From Clavaria fumosa (lineage: Eukaryota; Basidiomycota; Agaricomycetes; Agaricales; Clavariaceae): DNA of 64,000 nucleotides. The stretch lies in contig OX637802.1 in NCBI GenBank assembly GCA_951802425.1, positions 2,790,001 through 2,854,000 of the forward strand, read 5' to 3'. The translations under genes were made by a program, and so were the position numbers. The notes under the pieces are model-generated. The model did no database searches, was not told the origin of the DNA, and was given only the letters and a program-made list of their open reading frames with translations. Every line of letters begins with the position of its first letter. The first letter of the stretch is position 1. This document shows positions 48,401-59,815 of this stretch, piece after piece.

Positions 48401-48436
48401 CATTCCAAGGTGGGGAACATGCAGTACATTGTGGAG
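45435..48436 (-). pseudogene. Copia A pol: integrase, reverse transcriptase, RNase H
   Basis: Continuation of Copia A after the Copia B insertion. In order: pre-integrase block (LCLWHRRFGHLHHNAIRQL, then CEGCALGKSHR), integrase with D in LTADLTGP, D in IRTDNGREF and E in PEQNGIAE, reverse transcriptase (KPIGSRIVFRTKCDGDG; QVDVVGAYLQGDL; YVDDM intact), RNase H (GWADSDWAQ, LSTVKAEYMAL, DNQGCIAL), ending GVKE at 45435. In-frame stops: after AIRQL, near 48030, in the 47.9-kb segment where a frameshift is also needed, and TGA near 46166. Most are TGA where Arg (CGA) is expected. The largest intact block spans 47955-46167. Dead as it stands. Confidence 0.93.
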
Positions 48437-48676
48437 TGTTGAAGATCAAGCGGAGCACGAATCTTATTTAGACTATTTCAGCCACGCGAGTGGCGCGATA
48501 CTGCTCAGTACGGTAAACCGACTGAGCAGTAAGTAAAATTTTTCCTATATAACCAGCAACTTGTTATTGACACAACTACTTGTAGATAAACTTACATCTC
48601 AGGTAGCTGTTTGATTAAACTGAGTACGGTAAACTGACTGAGCAATAAACTTACATCTCAGGGCATATCTTCTTTA
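48437..48676 (+). repeat. Copia B 5' LTR (240 bp)
   Basis: Contains twice-repeated AGTACGGTAAAC(C/T)GACTGAGCA and CTTACATCTCAGG motifs. The gag ATG follows within 5 bp of the LTR end, so the primer site overlaps or sits around the start of gag. Confidence 0.9.
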
Positions 48677-48680
48677 GATT

Positions 48681-51600
48681 ATGAGAGCCGCTCCCGCTCA
48701 TGAAGACTCTATCCCCGCTCAAAGCTCCCCCTTCACGATACTAAAACTACGCGACGATGGGTCCAACTGGCCGGACTACGAAATGAAAGCGAAGACGGCC
48801 ATGGGAGCAAAAGGGTTGATAAGACACGTTGAAGGGACAGCGAGAAAACCCTTACCTTTCGACCTCAAGAACGGAAGACCAGTCACGGAGCCCGGAAAGC
48901 TCGCCTCACGCCTAGAGATCCAAGAACTCGAGCACACTATGGACGATTTTGAGCAAAAGGAGTATGCGGCGCGGCATATAATGCTTACCACCGTATCTCC
49001 ACGACTCTCTACGATGCTCTGAGCCAATACATCTGCTGCTCAGATGTGGCAACTGATCGCCTCCGATGCTACAAAGAAAAGTAAAGTTCACCAGATTGAT
49101 ACGTGACGCCGCCTGCAAGAAATGCGCTGCCCCGAGGGCGGAGACGTGCGTGCGCACCTTAATGCGATAACCAATCTTCACAACGAACTAGAGGCCATCG
49201 GCGCATCTGTTAATGACAAGGACTTTGCAACAATGATACACGTTAGCTTACCTTTCAGCTATCGCCCCCTACTTCAATCCATCCTTCATGCTGCTGACAT
49301 GAACGAAAAACCCGTCGATCCAAATTACCTAATCCGAATCATCCTCGAGGAAAACCACCAGTGCGAGATCACTCATGGGCTGTCGAAATCGGGCCAGGCT
49401 GCCTTCCAGACCAACAAAAACTGTCGAAGAGGAAGAGGAAACAAAAATTCAGCCCAAACGAAACACTGTGACAATTGCAAACGCACCAACCATAACATAG
49501 AAGACTGCTTCGCGAAAGGCGGACCCAAGGAAGGCCAGCGCCCTCCCTGAGGCAAGAGCAAGCAAAGTGGAGCGAGCGCTGCAACGACGAGTGGAAAGAA
49601 AGAAGATGCGGACGAGTGGGTATCATTCACCTGTACTTCAACCCCCATCGACATCGCTGCCAAGACGACCCCAACCTGTTCACACGTCAATGCGATCCTT
49701 GATAGTGGCGCAACTGCACACTTTACTCCTTTGAGAGAAAAGCTTGTCAACTTCCGGAAGACATCTCCCAGGCCCGTTACCGCCGCAGATGGGGGAGAAT
49801 TCAACGGTGTCGGTTGCAGCGACATGCCCTTGGTAGTCATGAACGGGTCAAAACCATCAAAGCTACTCCTCAAGGACATTATATATTCACCTAAACTTGC
49901 ATTCACCCTCGTCTCCATCGGGCGACTGGACAATTCTGGATGTACCACGACGTTCGGAGATGGTCACTGCACCATCAAGCATTCTGATGGAAGGGAGGTC
50001 GCATGTGTAAAGAAAATAAACGGCCTATATCAGTTAAACGGCACTATGCACAAACACGCCCCACTACATGCCAACGCAGCCACACAGAGGTTGACGATAA
50101 CGGAAGCCCACCGCACACTGGGACATATAAACGTCGGGAGCATTAGACATGCAATAAAAACTGGTAAAATCACCGGAATAACGCTCGACGAAGACTCAGA
50201 GTTTGAATTCTGCGATGCATGTGCCCAAGCGAAACCTCACTGGCAACCGTTCCCCAACCAAGCACAGAACCGAGCCCACAACTTCGGCGATCGCATCCAT
50301 GCCGACCTATGGGGGCCAGCTGCAGTTGAGTCGATATCTAGGTGTCGTTACACAGTCGACTTTGTCGATTGTGCAACACACTGGACACACATAGCGTTCG
50401 TTCACCATAAGAATCAAGTGTTTAAGATGTACCTTGATTTTGAAAAAGAACTTGAGACACAGAACGACGTGACGATAAAGATTCTTCGCTCTGATCGTGG
50501 CCACGAGTTCCTGAACGATAAGTTTAGCGAACACTTGGCAAAGAAAGGGACGAAAAGAGAACTCACCGTTCACGATATGCATGAACAAGTGGGTGTAGCC
50601 GAGTGCTGGAACCGCACAAAGGCGGAACTAGCGCGAGCAATGCTGATAGACTCGAAACTACCAAGATTTCTGTGGGCCGAAGCTATGAATCATGCCGCAT
50701 GGATCAAGAATCGCTCACCTACCCGAGCGCTTGACAATGGCACCCCATACGAAGCTAGATACCACAGAAAACCCGACCTGTCCAAGCTCGTCCCCTTCGG
50801 CACGCATGCCTGGGTCAAGATACATGATGCTGGTAAGCTTGAGTCTTGCGCGAAGTTCGGCCACTTCGTCGGCTTCGATGGAACGAGTACCGGCTACCGT
50901 ATCTATTACCCAGACAAACGTCAGGTCAAAGTTGAGCGAGAAGTCGTATTTAATCGCACCGGACACTCCCAGACCGTCCCAATACCCGAGGAATTGGAGG
51001 CTGTGGGGGAGAGGATCAAAAACATCCTCCAAGACCTCCAAGGAGACCGTCCGTCATCGCCTAGTGTTGATGAAAGTTCCAGCGACCCAAATGATCCAAT
51101 CGAACAAGATCAGCGGTCAAATGACGACGAGAGCGACTCTGACGACACCCACAGTCAGTCTGGTAGTTGCCGATCTCCGTCTCCGCTGCCTGATCACCCC
51201 CAGCATTCTGAAAACGACGATGTTGTTCGCCCCTGCTGTAAACGCAACAAACCTGGATTTTACAGGAAGTTAGCTGGATACCAAGCCTATGCCTCAGCGT
51301 ATGCACCTGAAAGCCCTCTAGATGCCTCTCGAGATCCTTGCCCGCTCCTCGCACTGACCGTTGGCGCTATAGGTTCTGAACCGCGCATGCTCACACAAGC
51401 ACTGTCGAGAGATGACGCACATCAGTGGCAAGAAGCATGGGACGCCGAGCTCGCACAGCTGCAACGCCTACGGACCTGGAAAATCGTCCCTAGACCACCT
51501 AACAGGCCCGTTATCCCATTCAGCCATGTTTTTAAGGTCAAGCTAGGCCCAAACGGCGAGGTTCTAAGATACAAAGTTAGGCTCGTTGCTGGTGGTCACA

Positions 51601-52916
51601 AACAGGTAAAAGGACTAAACTATAATGAAACCTTTGCCACTGCCGCGAAGATCGCCTCAATCCGAGTCATCCTCGCCAATGCAGCCCAACTTGACTGGGA
51701 GATCGATCAAATAGATGTTGTCGGCGCTTACCTCAATGCTGAAATTGATGAAGATGTGTACATGGAGGCCCCTCCAGGTGTCCTAGGCCCAGACGATAAA
51801 GGAAAAGTATGCAAGCTCCTGAAGGGCCTCTACGGGCTAAAGCAGTTGGGAAGGAAGTGGCACGAAAAAATGACCGGCGTATTCCTCGACCTGGGCTTCA
51901 CACCGTCACACTTGGATCACTCGGTGTTTACCAAAACCAGTGCTGGCCAAACAATCCATGTCACAGTTTCCACCGACGATATGGTCATCGCAGCGAGCTC
52001 TCGCGCGACTGTAAATGAATTCAAGAGATCCTTTTCTAAATATTTCGAGATTACAGACCAAGGTGAAGCCTCTTGGCTCCTAGGTTTCGAAATAAGGCGT
52101 GACCAAGCTGCAAGGATGATCTCCATCAATCAGAAAGCGTACATCTCAACAATGGCCGAGAAATTCTCACTAACAGATGCGAAGCTGACGTATACACCCA
52201 TGGAGCCTGGTGCGGTATTTTCCAAGGACCAATGCCCTTCGGAGCCCATCAGCGCGCCTTATCAGGAGGCCTGCGGCAGCGTCCTGTGGCCGGCGGTTAT
52301 TTCACGCTCTGACATACAGTTTGCGGTCGGAATATTGACCCAGTTCACCCAGAACCCAGCCGAAATTCATTGGAAAGCGATCAAGCATGTAATAAAATAC
52401 TTGTACACCACTCGTGACCAGTGGCTAACGCTCGGTGGGACTCTCGCTGAACCAGACGTATACGCGGATGCCGATTGGGCATCGCAGACTCATCGTCAGT
52501 CTATCTCGGGGTACGCTGTCAAGCTCGGGGCTGGGGTCATCTCGTGGTCATCGAAGAAACAGCCGATTGTCGCGCTGTCGAGCGCCGAGGCCAAATACAT
52601 CGCCGCAATGCACGTGGCGAAAGAGATCCTGTGGCTGCGAGCTTTTCTAAGTGAGCTAGGGAGACGCTCTACCGGACCAACCAAGCTGCTTACCGATAAT
52701 CAATCTGCCATTGCAATATCCAAGGATCCTAAGTTTCATGCGAGGACGAAGCATATCGACGTGTGGTACCATTTTATCAGAGATTTGGTTCGAACAAGAA
52801 AAATCGACATCACGTACGTGCCATCAGATGGCAACCTCGCTGACACGTTTATGAAGGCATTGTCCTGCACGAAATTCGAAAGCGCAAGAACGTCGATTGG
52901 GCTTTGTCCCGCTTGA
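48681..52916 (+). pseudogene. Copia B gag-pol polyprotein with three TGA stops in gag
   Basis: One continuous frame from MRAAPAHED at 48681 to PA at 52913, broken only by TGA at 49020-49022, 49104-49106 and 49548-49550, each where an Arg codon CGA is likely. Gag carries a CCHC knuckle (CDNCKRTNHNIEDC, 49.47 kb). Pol: protease AILDSGATAHF (49.7 kb), pre-integrase HRTLGHINVGSI and CDACAQAK (50.1-50.2 kb), integrase D-D-E in HADLWGP, LRSDRGHEF and GVAECWN (50.3-50.6 kb), reverse transcriptase (RTWKIVPRPP; QIDVVGAYLNAEID; VSTDDM in place of the usual YVDD), RNase H (YADADWAS, LSSAEAKYIA, DNQSAIAI). The last 1,061 codons are uninterrupted, so decay is slight. Confidence 0.95.
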
Positions 52917-52923
52917 GGGGGAG

Positions 52924-53163
52924 TGTTGAAGATCAAGTGGAGCACGAATCTTATTTAGACTATTTCAGCCACACGAGTGGCGCGATACTGCTCAGTACGG
53001 TAAACCGACTGAGCAGTAAGTAAAATTTTTCCTATATAACCAGCAACTCGTTATTGACACAACTACTTGTAGATAAACTTACATCTCAGGTAGCTGTTTG
53101 ATTAAACTGAGTATGGTAAACCAACTGAGCAATAAACTTACATCTCAGGGCATATCTTCTTTA
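52924..53163 (+). repeat. Copia B 3' LTR (240 bp)
   Basis: Preceded by the polypurine tract TTGAGGGGGAG. Nearly identical to the 5' LTR; differences are CpG transitions (e.g. GCGGAG/GTGGAG, CGCGAG/CACGAG types). Confidence 0.92.
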
Positions 53164-53168
53164 TGGAG

Positions 53169-54261
53169 AGTCAGCCTGCGGGGTCTGTGGGCAAGCCTCA
53201 CTTGAAGGGTAACGCTTCTGCGTCCCACAACAGGTATGTCCCTACAGTCTCCCACTGAGACGGTCTCCCCGCGGGCCGCCTTGTACGTATCGAAGTATCC
53301 GCGCTCACAGAACATGTGCCCGGTTGCCCCAGTGTCTAGGATAGTCCCAGTATGCCCATGCGAGTCCGTCGCTGTGTAGACATGACCCACTGCGCACGAG
53401 GTAGACTCTGCCGTCTGAGCTATTGCTGCGTTCGCTGACCCAGAGTTTGTAGATGGTTTAGTCTTAGTCCGCCTGTCCTCCTCGCGTTGAGGACACTTGT
53501 CGGCCCAATGGCCCAAGTGCTTGCAGTACCGGCATTCGTCTGTCGGCTTCGGAGACAACTGGGAGTCCTTCCATTTCGAACCTTTTCCCTTCCCCTTTTT
53601 GGGCTTTTCTGAGGTAAATAAGGCCATTGACCCTCCAGATTTATCGTGCTCACGCCGATTTGCTTCAGCTTGAAGTACTGCGCCGACGTTGTCGGCCGTC
53701 AGGGGCTTCATACTGAGTAACTGGATTTTTATTACCTCCCAAGCTGGAGTCTTAGGTAGGGAGAGTGCCAGCGCATGGGCAACGTATATGTCCGGGATCG
53801 ACTCGCCCGCCACTGTAATTCTATGTTGTAGATCTCATAATGTCGCGATGTGGTTGGCCATTGAAGAACCTTCGACATACTTTCAAGTGAAAAGTTCTCC
53901 AAAGTAGTAATGTATGTCGATGTCGAGCTGATTGTCGCGATGGAACTTTCGTAGGGTGTCCCACAGGTCCTTCGAGGTAGTACAGTCAGTAATATGGGGC
54001 CACTGAGACACATCACAGCCGTTTCGAATGATACCACAAGCCGCCTTGTCCTTCGCGATCCAATCCTGGACCCTCTGGAGCTGCGCTAACTTGGCATCAG
54101 TAAACGGTCCTCCATCTTTCGCAACAGGAACAGCAGGGCATGGCTCAGTGCCGTCGACGACCATCCAGAGGTACTTCGACGAAAGTGTATCTTCCATGTG
54201 CACCATAGTTTTTCCCGTTAAGCATTGGAAACTTAAAAACATCGCTGGAGGAGGTTGACAT
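53169..54261 (-). pseudogene. Copia A gag and protease
   Basis: Start MSTSSSDVFKFPMLNGKNY at 54261-54205 on the minus strand. A frameshift near 54200 leads into MEDTLSSKYLWMVVDG. Then a gag core (KDLWDTLRKFHRDNQLDID), TGA stops at about 53880 and 53840 replacing expected Arg, gag tail, CCHC knuckle (CRYCKHLGHWADKC, 53.53-53.49 kb) and protease TILDTGATGHMFC (53.35-53.31 kb). The frame reaches RRLTL at the Copia B junction and resumes on the far side with NVLHVPHLGMNLVSL near 48430. Confidence 0.9.
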
Positions 54262-54292
54262 CTCGAATGAGCCCGGTGCGGGTCTCATGATC

Positions 54293-54610
54293 TTTCAGCA
54301 ACGGCTGGGGATTCATGCGAGTGAGTCGAGACGTGAATCATATTGTAGTAGTGCAAGAGGTACAGACCTGGGGATTCATGCGAGTGAGTCGAGACGTGAA
54401 TCCCCAACGAGTACATAGTACATGTTATAAAGGAGGAGGGCAGCACCATAGACAGGGAAGCATCACGGGATCCACAAGGTGGGATCCGCGTTGCAGGAGT
54501 GTAAACGACAAAAGGTAGCTACAAGAAATAGAAAAGGCGGGAGCCAAAACGGCAGGCGTCAGAGAGGGTGTGAGCCGTACCAAGAAGGGGCGGGGGGCCT
54601 ATTCGCATCA
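54293..54610 (-). repeat. Copia A 5' LTR (318 bp)
   Basis: On the minus strand it starts TGATGCGAATAGG and ends CCGTTGCTGAAA. It contains a direct repeat of a small hairpin (GATTCATG...CGTGAATC) and a TATA-like TTATAAAGG downstream of it on the plus strand. It holds the uninterrupted AAAACGG (54546-54552), which is the empty-site version of the target hit in the other LTR. Confidence 0.9.
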
Positions 54611-54615
54611 ACACT

Positions 54616-55036
54616 GACATGCCATGTGGCACCACCAGCACTACCTGCATTACCTGCATTACCAGTGTTGCTCATGTGACACCTATGCTTCCCTAACCCC
54701 TTGCAACCTTAGTAGAACATGTGCATAGTTACTTTACAACTAAACATACCCCATACTACTATAGTTCTGTTGCTTGGAGACCTTTGTACTTTCCCAAAAT
54801 TATGCCCTCAGCACATACATATATAAGTCTTGCATGTACTTATGGTACTGTAGACTTGATATTGATGCACTTTGGTTTAAGCTTGAGGCTAGCATGCCCT
54901 TTGAGTTTGGAACCACCATGATTGGTAGGTCTTGTCTCACTTGATGACCTTGACAATACCAAGACATACTCTCCTTCATTCTAAATTGTCCTCCACACTT
55001 GTACAAACTTGCACATTTAAGTATTTCCTTTCCCTT
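54616..55036. other. Intergenic, nothing recognised
   Basis: AT-rich sequence between Copia A and the first hAT MITE, with a few CATTACCTG/CACTACCTG short repeats near 54640. No gene or element end seen. Confidence 0.5.
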
Positions 55037-55044
55037 GTCTTGGT

Positions 55045-55337
55045 TAGTGATGTAAAAGTCTGGTTCAGTCCAATTCTTGACCAAAATTTTTGAACTCTGA
55101 ACCAGACCTAAGGTCTGGTTTGGGCAAATTTTCAAACCTTGAACCTGGTTCTGGTCCAGTTTGAGGTTCAAAAACCGGACTTTTACCTAATTTGGTAATG
55201 GTTCAACCAATTTTGGTCCTCTCAAACCTGAAAAAAGGTTCAGTTCAAGCATTGACTGAACTTTGAACTGGACTTTGGTCTGGTTCTCAAAAGTTCAGGT
55301 TCAAACCCTGGTTCAGAACTGAACCATCCCATCACTA
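55045..55337. mobile_element. hAT-like MITE, copy 1 (293 bp)
   Basis: Ends TAGTGATG...CATCACTA; 8-bp duplication GTCTTGGT (55037-55044, 55338-55345). Rich in GGTTC/GAACC motifs in both orientations (subterminal repeats). The termini match those of the 1,239-bp hAT element at 22380. Confidence 0.88.
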
Positions 55338-55347
55338 GTCTTGGTAC

Positions 55348-55640
55348 TAGTGTTGCTGCAGTCCGGTTTGGTCTGGTTCTTGACCAATATTGTCAAACCC
55401 TGAACCAGACTTAAGGTCCGGTTCAGGCAAATTCTCGAACCTTGAACCCGGTTCTGGTCCGGTTCGAGGTTCACGAACCGGACTATTACCTAATTTGGTA
55501 ATGGTTCGACCAATTTTGGCCCCCTTGAACCTGAAAAAAGGTTCGGTTCGGCCATCGACTGAACTTTGAACCAGACTTTGGTCCGGTTCGCAAAAGTTCA
55601 GGTTCGAACCCTGGTTCAGAACTGAACCGTGGCAACACTA
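55348..55640. mobile_element. hAT-like MITE, copy 2 (293 bp)
   Basis: Ends TAGTGTTGC...GGCAACACTA; 8-bp duplication CTTGGTAC (55340-55347, 55641-55648), overlapping the right duplication of copy 1. Same length and closely related sequence to copy 1 but keeps more CpG (GGTTCG, CCGG), so it looks younger. Confidence 0.88.
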
Positions 55641-55678
55641 CTTGGTACTAACTTTCTGGAACCCCCTAGGTTCTCCCT

Positions 55679-56209
55679 TCAGTCAGCAAAGTCTACCTGA
55701 ATTGGGGCTGAGGACAAAGTGAAACCTGTGGAGCATCTAACCATGGTGCTGCAGGAGTCACAGAAATGTGAAGCATGAGAGCTAGCCATCCAGGTGCACT
55801 TGGAGGCTCTCAGCACTGGCAAATGGGCTACAACAAAGGCCCTTGTCAACTCAGGATGCACCAACTGCTTCATGGACTTGGAGTGGGTGAAAAGAGTGGA
55901 ACTAGAGCCATCTCCCCTGCAGAACCTGATCACAATGTACAATGTGGATGGGTCACAGAATAGAAAGGGCAAAATCTGGTATGGAATTGATCTGCTTGTG
56001 GTGTTTGGTGAACACTGAGAGCAGATCCATTTCCTGCTGGGAAAGTCCCACTCCCACAAGGTCATCCTTGGGCACAACTGGCTAAAGCAACATCACCCAG
56101 ATATCAACTGGAAGAAGGCAGAGCTAAGCCTTACCTGCTGCCTCCCAGAGTGTTCTCCTTCCCTGCAAGCCCCCACACCCCTGAAAATGAGTACCCTCAC
56201 ATCTGCAAG
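55679..56209 (+). pseudogene. Ty3/Gypsy fragment with retropepsin-like protease
   Basis: The plus strand reads KALVNSGCTNCFMDLEWV (55.83 kb), NLITMYNVDGSQN and, after a stop at 56018, KVILGHNWLKQHHPDINWKKAEL (56.06-56.12 kb). This is the Gypsy protease pattern (A-L-V-D-S-G-x-T ... I-L-G-x-N-W-L). The catalytic Asp is Asn here, and stop codons break the frame. It ends abruptly at the pogo-type insertion. Confidence 0.75.
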
Positions 56210-56388
56210 TACTGTAGTATTTCGACCACATGTTTGCGCCACTATTATGTAATCATCACGTGATGCTATTGTGGTGAGTTCGTAGGTGGATGTGATGCAT
56301 GACCCTAAGTTCGTGGTGGCAGCCCAAGTTCATATCAGTAGTATGACAGTGGCTAATATTCATTCAGTTCTCTGCTACCATCCAACAT

Positions 56389-59300
56389 ATGTCGAAGCTG
56401 AAGATAGACCGACAGGCCTCCCTACAAGAGCGGTCCATGGGTATGTTCAAGTACTTCACTCCTGTTTCTCGGGAGGAGCACCTCGAACAAATCAAACGCC
56501 AAGGAGAGCGTGATTTAGAGCGCAATGTGGAGTTGGCTGAAATAGAAAATGCGAGGATTCGCGCAAAGACCCAGAGGAAACGCGAGAAGGCACGACAAAG
56601 GAAACAGAGACAGAGGGCACGTCGAAAGCAGGAGGTTAGGACCACCAAGAAGCATGTAGCCATTACTAACACTTACGGTGATCACAGGCACCTCCAATCA
56701 GCCGCTCTCAATCTACAGAAGACACAGAGCCTGCAAAAGCAGCACCAGAGGCACCTTCGGCTGACAATGACTTGGAATTTGTCAACATTGCTGAATTGAC
56801 GCGACCAAAGAGAGATGTCATTGCCGAAATTTCCAAGGACCCGAAAGGGCGTGGCCGAAAGAGGATCCACCAGGAGGAGGAGCGTGTCAACATCCTTTAG
56901 ACTTTGCTCTGATTCGGGAAGCACAAAAGGAACTTGTGGATATCTGTCCAAGGGAGAAGTGGTCGCCTCTGATGATCGTTAGGCGATGTCAGGCGAAAAG
57001 TCACATCATTTTCTGTGGCCTCACCCCACAGGTCCTGGGACGCTGGATTGATCGGTCTGACCGGTCCCCAAGTTGGTCAGTTGATGTCTTAGCAGAGGTA
57101 GCTGCGCATGGCCACACTCCTGGAACGAAAAAGACTCGGAAATGCATCCTGGACGACCATGTTGACATTAAGCATGGAGTTATTGATCAGTTGCGCAGCT
57201 TGAGGCAAACTGGCATCGCAGTTTCTGTGCCAACAATTTGTGCCTGTGTAATCGCATACCTCCAGCATTGCCAACCTGACATCTTATCGAAGTTCAAGTG
57301 CAGTGACTCATGGGTGCGAAGGTTTGTGTCCAAGGAGCTACGATGGGTTGTGCGCAAACCCATGAAGGCAAGTCAGAAGATCCCTGCAGACGCTGACCGT
57401 CAAATCGAAAACTCCTTCTTCCGACATGTTCTCACCTTCCGTGACGCACCAATCCGACATGCTGCATTTCAAGTCAATATGGACCAGACACAGGTTGTCT
57501 ATCAAATGGGAGGAGGACTCACGTTTGAGGTCATGGGAGCGTCTCAGGTCCCGGTTCTTGGCCTTGAAGAGAAGCGAGCATGTACTCTCGTCGCTGCTGC
57601 CTCTGGTGTGGGTGATTTGCTTGCAATTCAGGGCATCTTCCAGGGCAAAACTTCCCAAAGTCTACCAGGCAGGAATGCATTGGGACAAGATGCAGGCGAT
57701 CCTGTAGTTTTGATGTATCATATGCACCAAATTGATGCATTTGAGTGATGAACAATTAGCATCAATTGGTGCATGCACCTGATGTATCACTTTGGAGCAT
57801 CTGATGCATTACCTCCTCATTGGGTGTGAATGGTACATCTGATATATCATGATGCCAGATGATGCATCTGCCATAGCCATAGACAGTGAACGTATCATGC
57901 ATACATAATGTTGATGTATCAGCATGTCAGCATCTGATGTATTGTTGAAGCTGTTCTGGAAATTTGGCACATCTGATATAACATGGACATTCAATACATC
58001 ACTGCCAATGCTTATCCAAAAATGAATAAAAAAGCGAATTTATTATCATTAAACTTAAACTTATTAATGTATTACAGTAATGACTAATATTAAATCTATT
58101 TCTATATAAATTCTATTTATTCACACTCTATCACAAGTAGTTGGGAGAAAGTGGGGGGGAAGCAGGGCAAGTTGCTGTATTTATATGCCACGCTTTGTGG
58201 CTGTGCAAACGCGTGACATGGTAACACCTAATCAACGTTACCATGTCACGCGTTTGCACAGCCACAAAGTGCGGCATATAAATACAGCAACTTGCCCTGC
58301 TTCCCCCCCCCACTTTCTCCCAACTTCAGGACTTGTGATAGAGTGTGAATAAATAGAATTTATATAGAAATAGATTTAATATTAGTCATTACTGTAATAC
58401 ATTAATAAGTTTAAGTTTAATGATAATAAATTCGCTTTTTTATTCATTTTTGGATAAGCATTGGCAGTGATGTATTGAATGTCCATGTTATATCAGATGT
58501 GCCAAATTTCCAGAACAGCTTCAACAATACATCAGATGCTGACATGCTGATACATCAACATTATGTATGCATGATACATTCACTGTCTATGGCTATGGCA
58601 GATGCATCATCTGGCATCATGATATATCAGATGTACCATCCACACCCAATGAGGAGGTAATGCATCAGATGCTCCAAAGTGATACATCAGGTGCATGCAC
58701 CAATTGATGCTAATTGTTCATCACTCAAATGCATCAATTTGGTGCATATGATATATCAAAACTACAGGATGTGGTGCAAGATGAGGCCGAACATCTGGGT
58801 TTCCTGTTTGAATATTCTGGCACGAAAACATACTGGTCAAATCAGAAGACGATGCGATCATGGGTCATGAATATTCTTGTCCCGTACTGGCATCGGGGGA
58901 TGGATGAACTTGGCCTTCTGGAGCAGGAGTGTCTGTTACAGCTCGACGCATGGAAGGTGCACCGATCGGATGAATTCACAGCCTGGATGCGAAGGGAGTA
59001 CCCATGGATAACACTTGACTTTGTCCCAGGCGGATGTACCGGACTCTGGCAGCCCTGTGATGTTGGTATTCAACGTCTCCTAAAACATGCAATAAGGCAG
59101 AAGCAACAAGAGGACGTGACAAATGAGGCTCTTACACAGCTTCAAGCCGGCGTTGCACCAGCCCAAGTCAAATTCGATGTCACTGTTGGTGTTCTACATG
59201 ATCACACTGTCGACTGAATTGTCTCTGCATTTAAGGAGATCAACAAACCCGAGATTGTCCAACAGGTGCGCAATCAAATCCATTGGAATGCAATTACTAT

Positions 59301-59815
59301 ATATCTCATCATTGCAGGCTTTCCGACTATGCAAAAGTGGCGAATTCAACCTTTCGTTCGCCAGTATCACAAGTGTTGAAGCACTCCAAGCACTTCGCAA
59401 AATTCAACTCACAGATCCTGAGTGATGGTCAAAGATATGTTGCCGCCCCCGACCCAATATCCCCCCTAAAGACTCCAAGACAACTCCCAACAATCCCGAA
59501 AATAGTCCAGCTGCTGAAGGCGAAGATCCTTTTGAGGAAGAGGAGGAAGTCTGTGATGATAGTGCACTAACAGTTTCCGAACTTGTCCAGGGTATGGCAG
59601 CAGAACTGGAGGGCATGGGCCTTGGCCCTAACCTTGCCATTGGACCTGATGGGCATGTCACACTTGTGGAGGATATCGAGGAAGAGGAAGAGGAGGTAGA
59701 GCCAGCTTCACAGTTGAGTATTGATGAGATTATTGAAGAGATCCAGGAGTCTGGTCAAGGTAAAAGGCATAGAACTCAGACAAGTAGGTATGGTAGAGAT
59801 TTTGAGAGCCATTAG
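56389..59815 (+). pseudogene. Pogo-like DDE transposase, interrupted
   Basis: Begins MSKLKIDRQASLQERSMG at 56389, followed by an Arg/Lys-rich coiled segment, an acidic linker after an intron (about 56636-56686), and from 56936 a DNA-binding region (GTKKTRKCIL ... CSDSWVRRFVSKE). DDE core: first Asp in NMDQTQVVY (57.48 kb), second in QLDAWKVHR (58.94 kb), third in WQPCDVGI (59.06 kb) with 37 residues between the last two. The palindrome 57701-58768 splits the core between QDAGD and VVQDEAEHLG; removing it with one AT copy keeps the frame. TGA stops at 59215-59217 and 59423-59425 sit where CGA is likely. An acidic C-terminal tail ends at 59815. The join near 56900 is unresolved. Confidence 0.85.
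57701..58768. repeat. 1,068-bp near-perfect palindrome inserted in the transposase
   Basis: Arms 57701-58225 and 58237-58768, loop of 11 nt (58226-58236). Ends CCTGTAG...CTACAGG, with AT on both sides (57699-57700, 58769-58770). The arms are rich in TGATGTATCA and GATGCAT motifs. A few substitutions and indels distinguish the arms. It behaves as a foldback-type MITE. Short open frames in both arms are mirror images of one another and are not credible genes. Confidence 0.92.

Larger units (their letters stand above)
48437..53163 (+). mobile_element. Copia B: complete Ty1/Copia retrotransposon nested in Copia A
   Basis: LTRs 48437-48676 and 52924-53163, both 240 bp, start TGTTGAAGATC and end CTTCTTTA; target duplication TGGAG (48432-48436, 53164-53168). 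The LTRs differ at about six sites, all C/T or G/A and mostly in CpG context. Inserted in opposite orientation into the pol of Copia A, between the protease and the pre-integrase block. Length 4,727 bp. Confidence 0.95.
24259..54610 (-). mobile_element. Copia A: Ty1/Copia retrotransposon split by two later insertions
   Basis: Flanked by ACACT on both sides (24254-24258, 54611-54615). LTRs are 318 bp: right LTR 54293-54610, left LTR in two pieces, 24259-24511 plus 45352-45416 (253+65=318). Removing the 20.8-kb element (24519-45351 plus its 7-bp duplication) and Copia B (48437-53163 plus 5 bp) leaves about 4,780 bp, the usual Copia size. The gag end lies at the right, so the element is on the minus strand. 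The two LTRs differ at a handful of sites, nearly all C/T or G/A at CpG. Confidence 0.92.

Noticed and set aside
55045..55640. GGTTC/GAACC-rich stretch as a tRNA or regulatory array
   Set aside because: Explained by two hAT MITEs with target duplications; no cloverleaf seen.
57809..58660. Two nearly identical 61-residue open frames, one in each palindrome arm
   Set aside because: They are the same sequence read from mirror-image arms; low complexity and no start or splice context.
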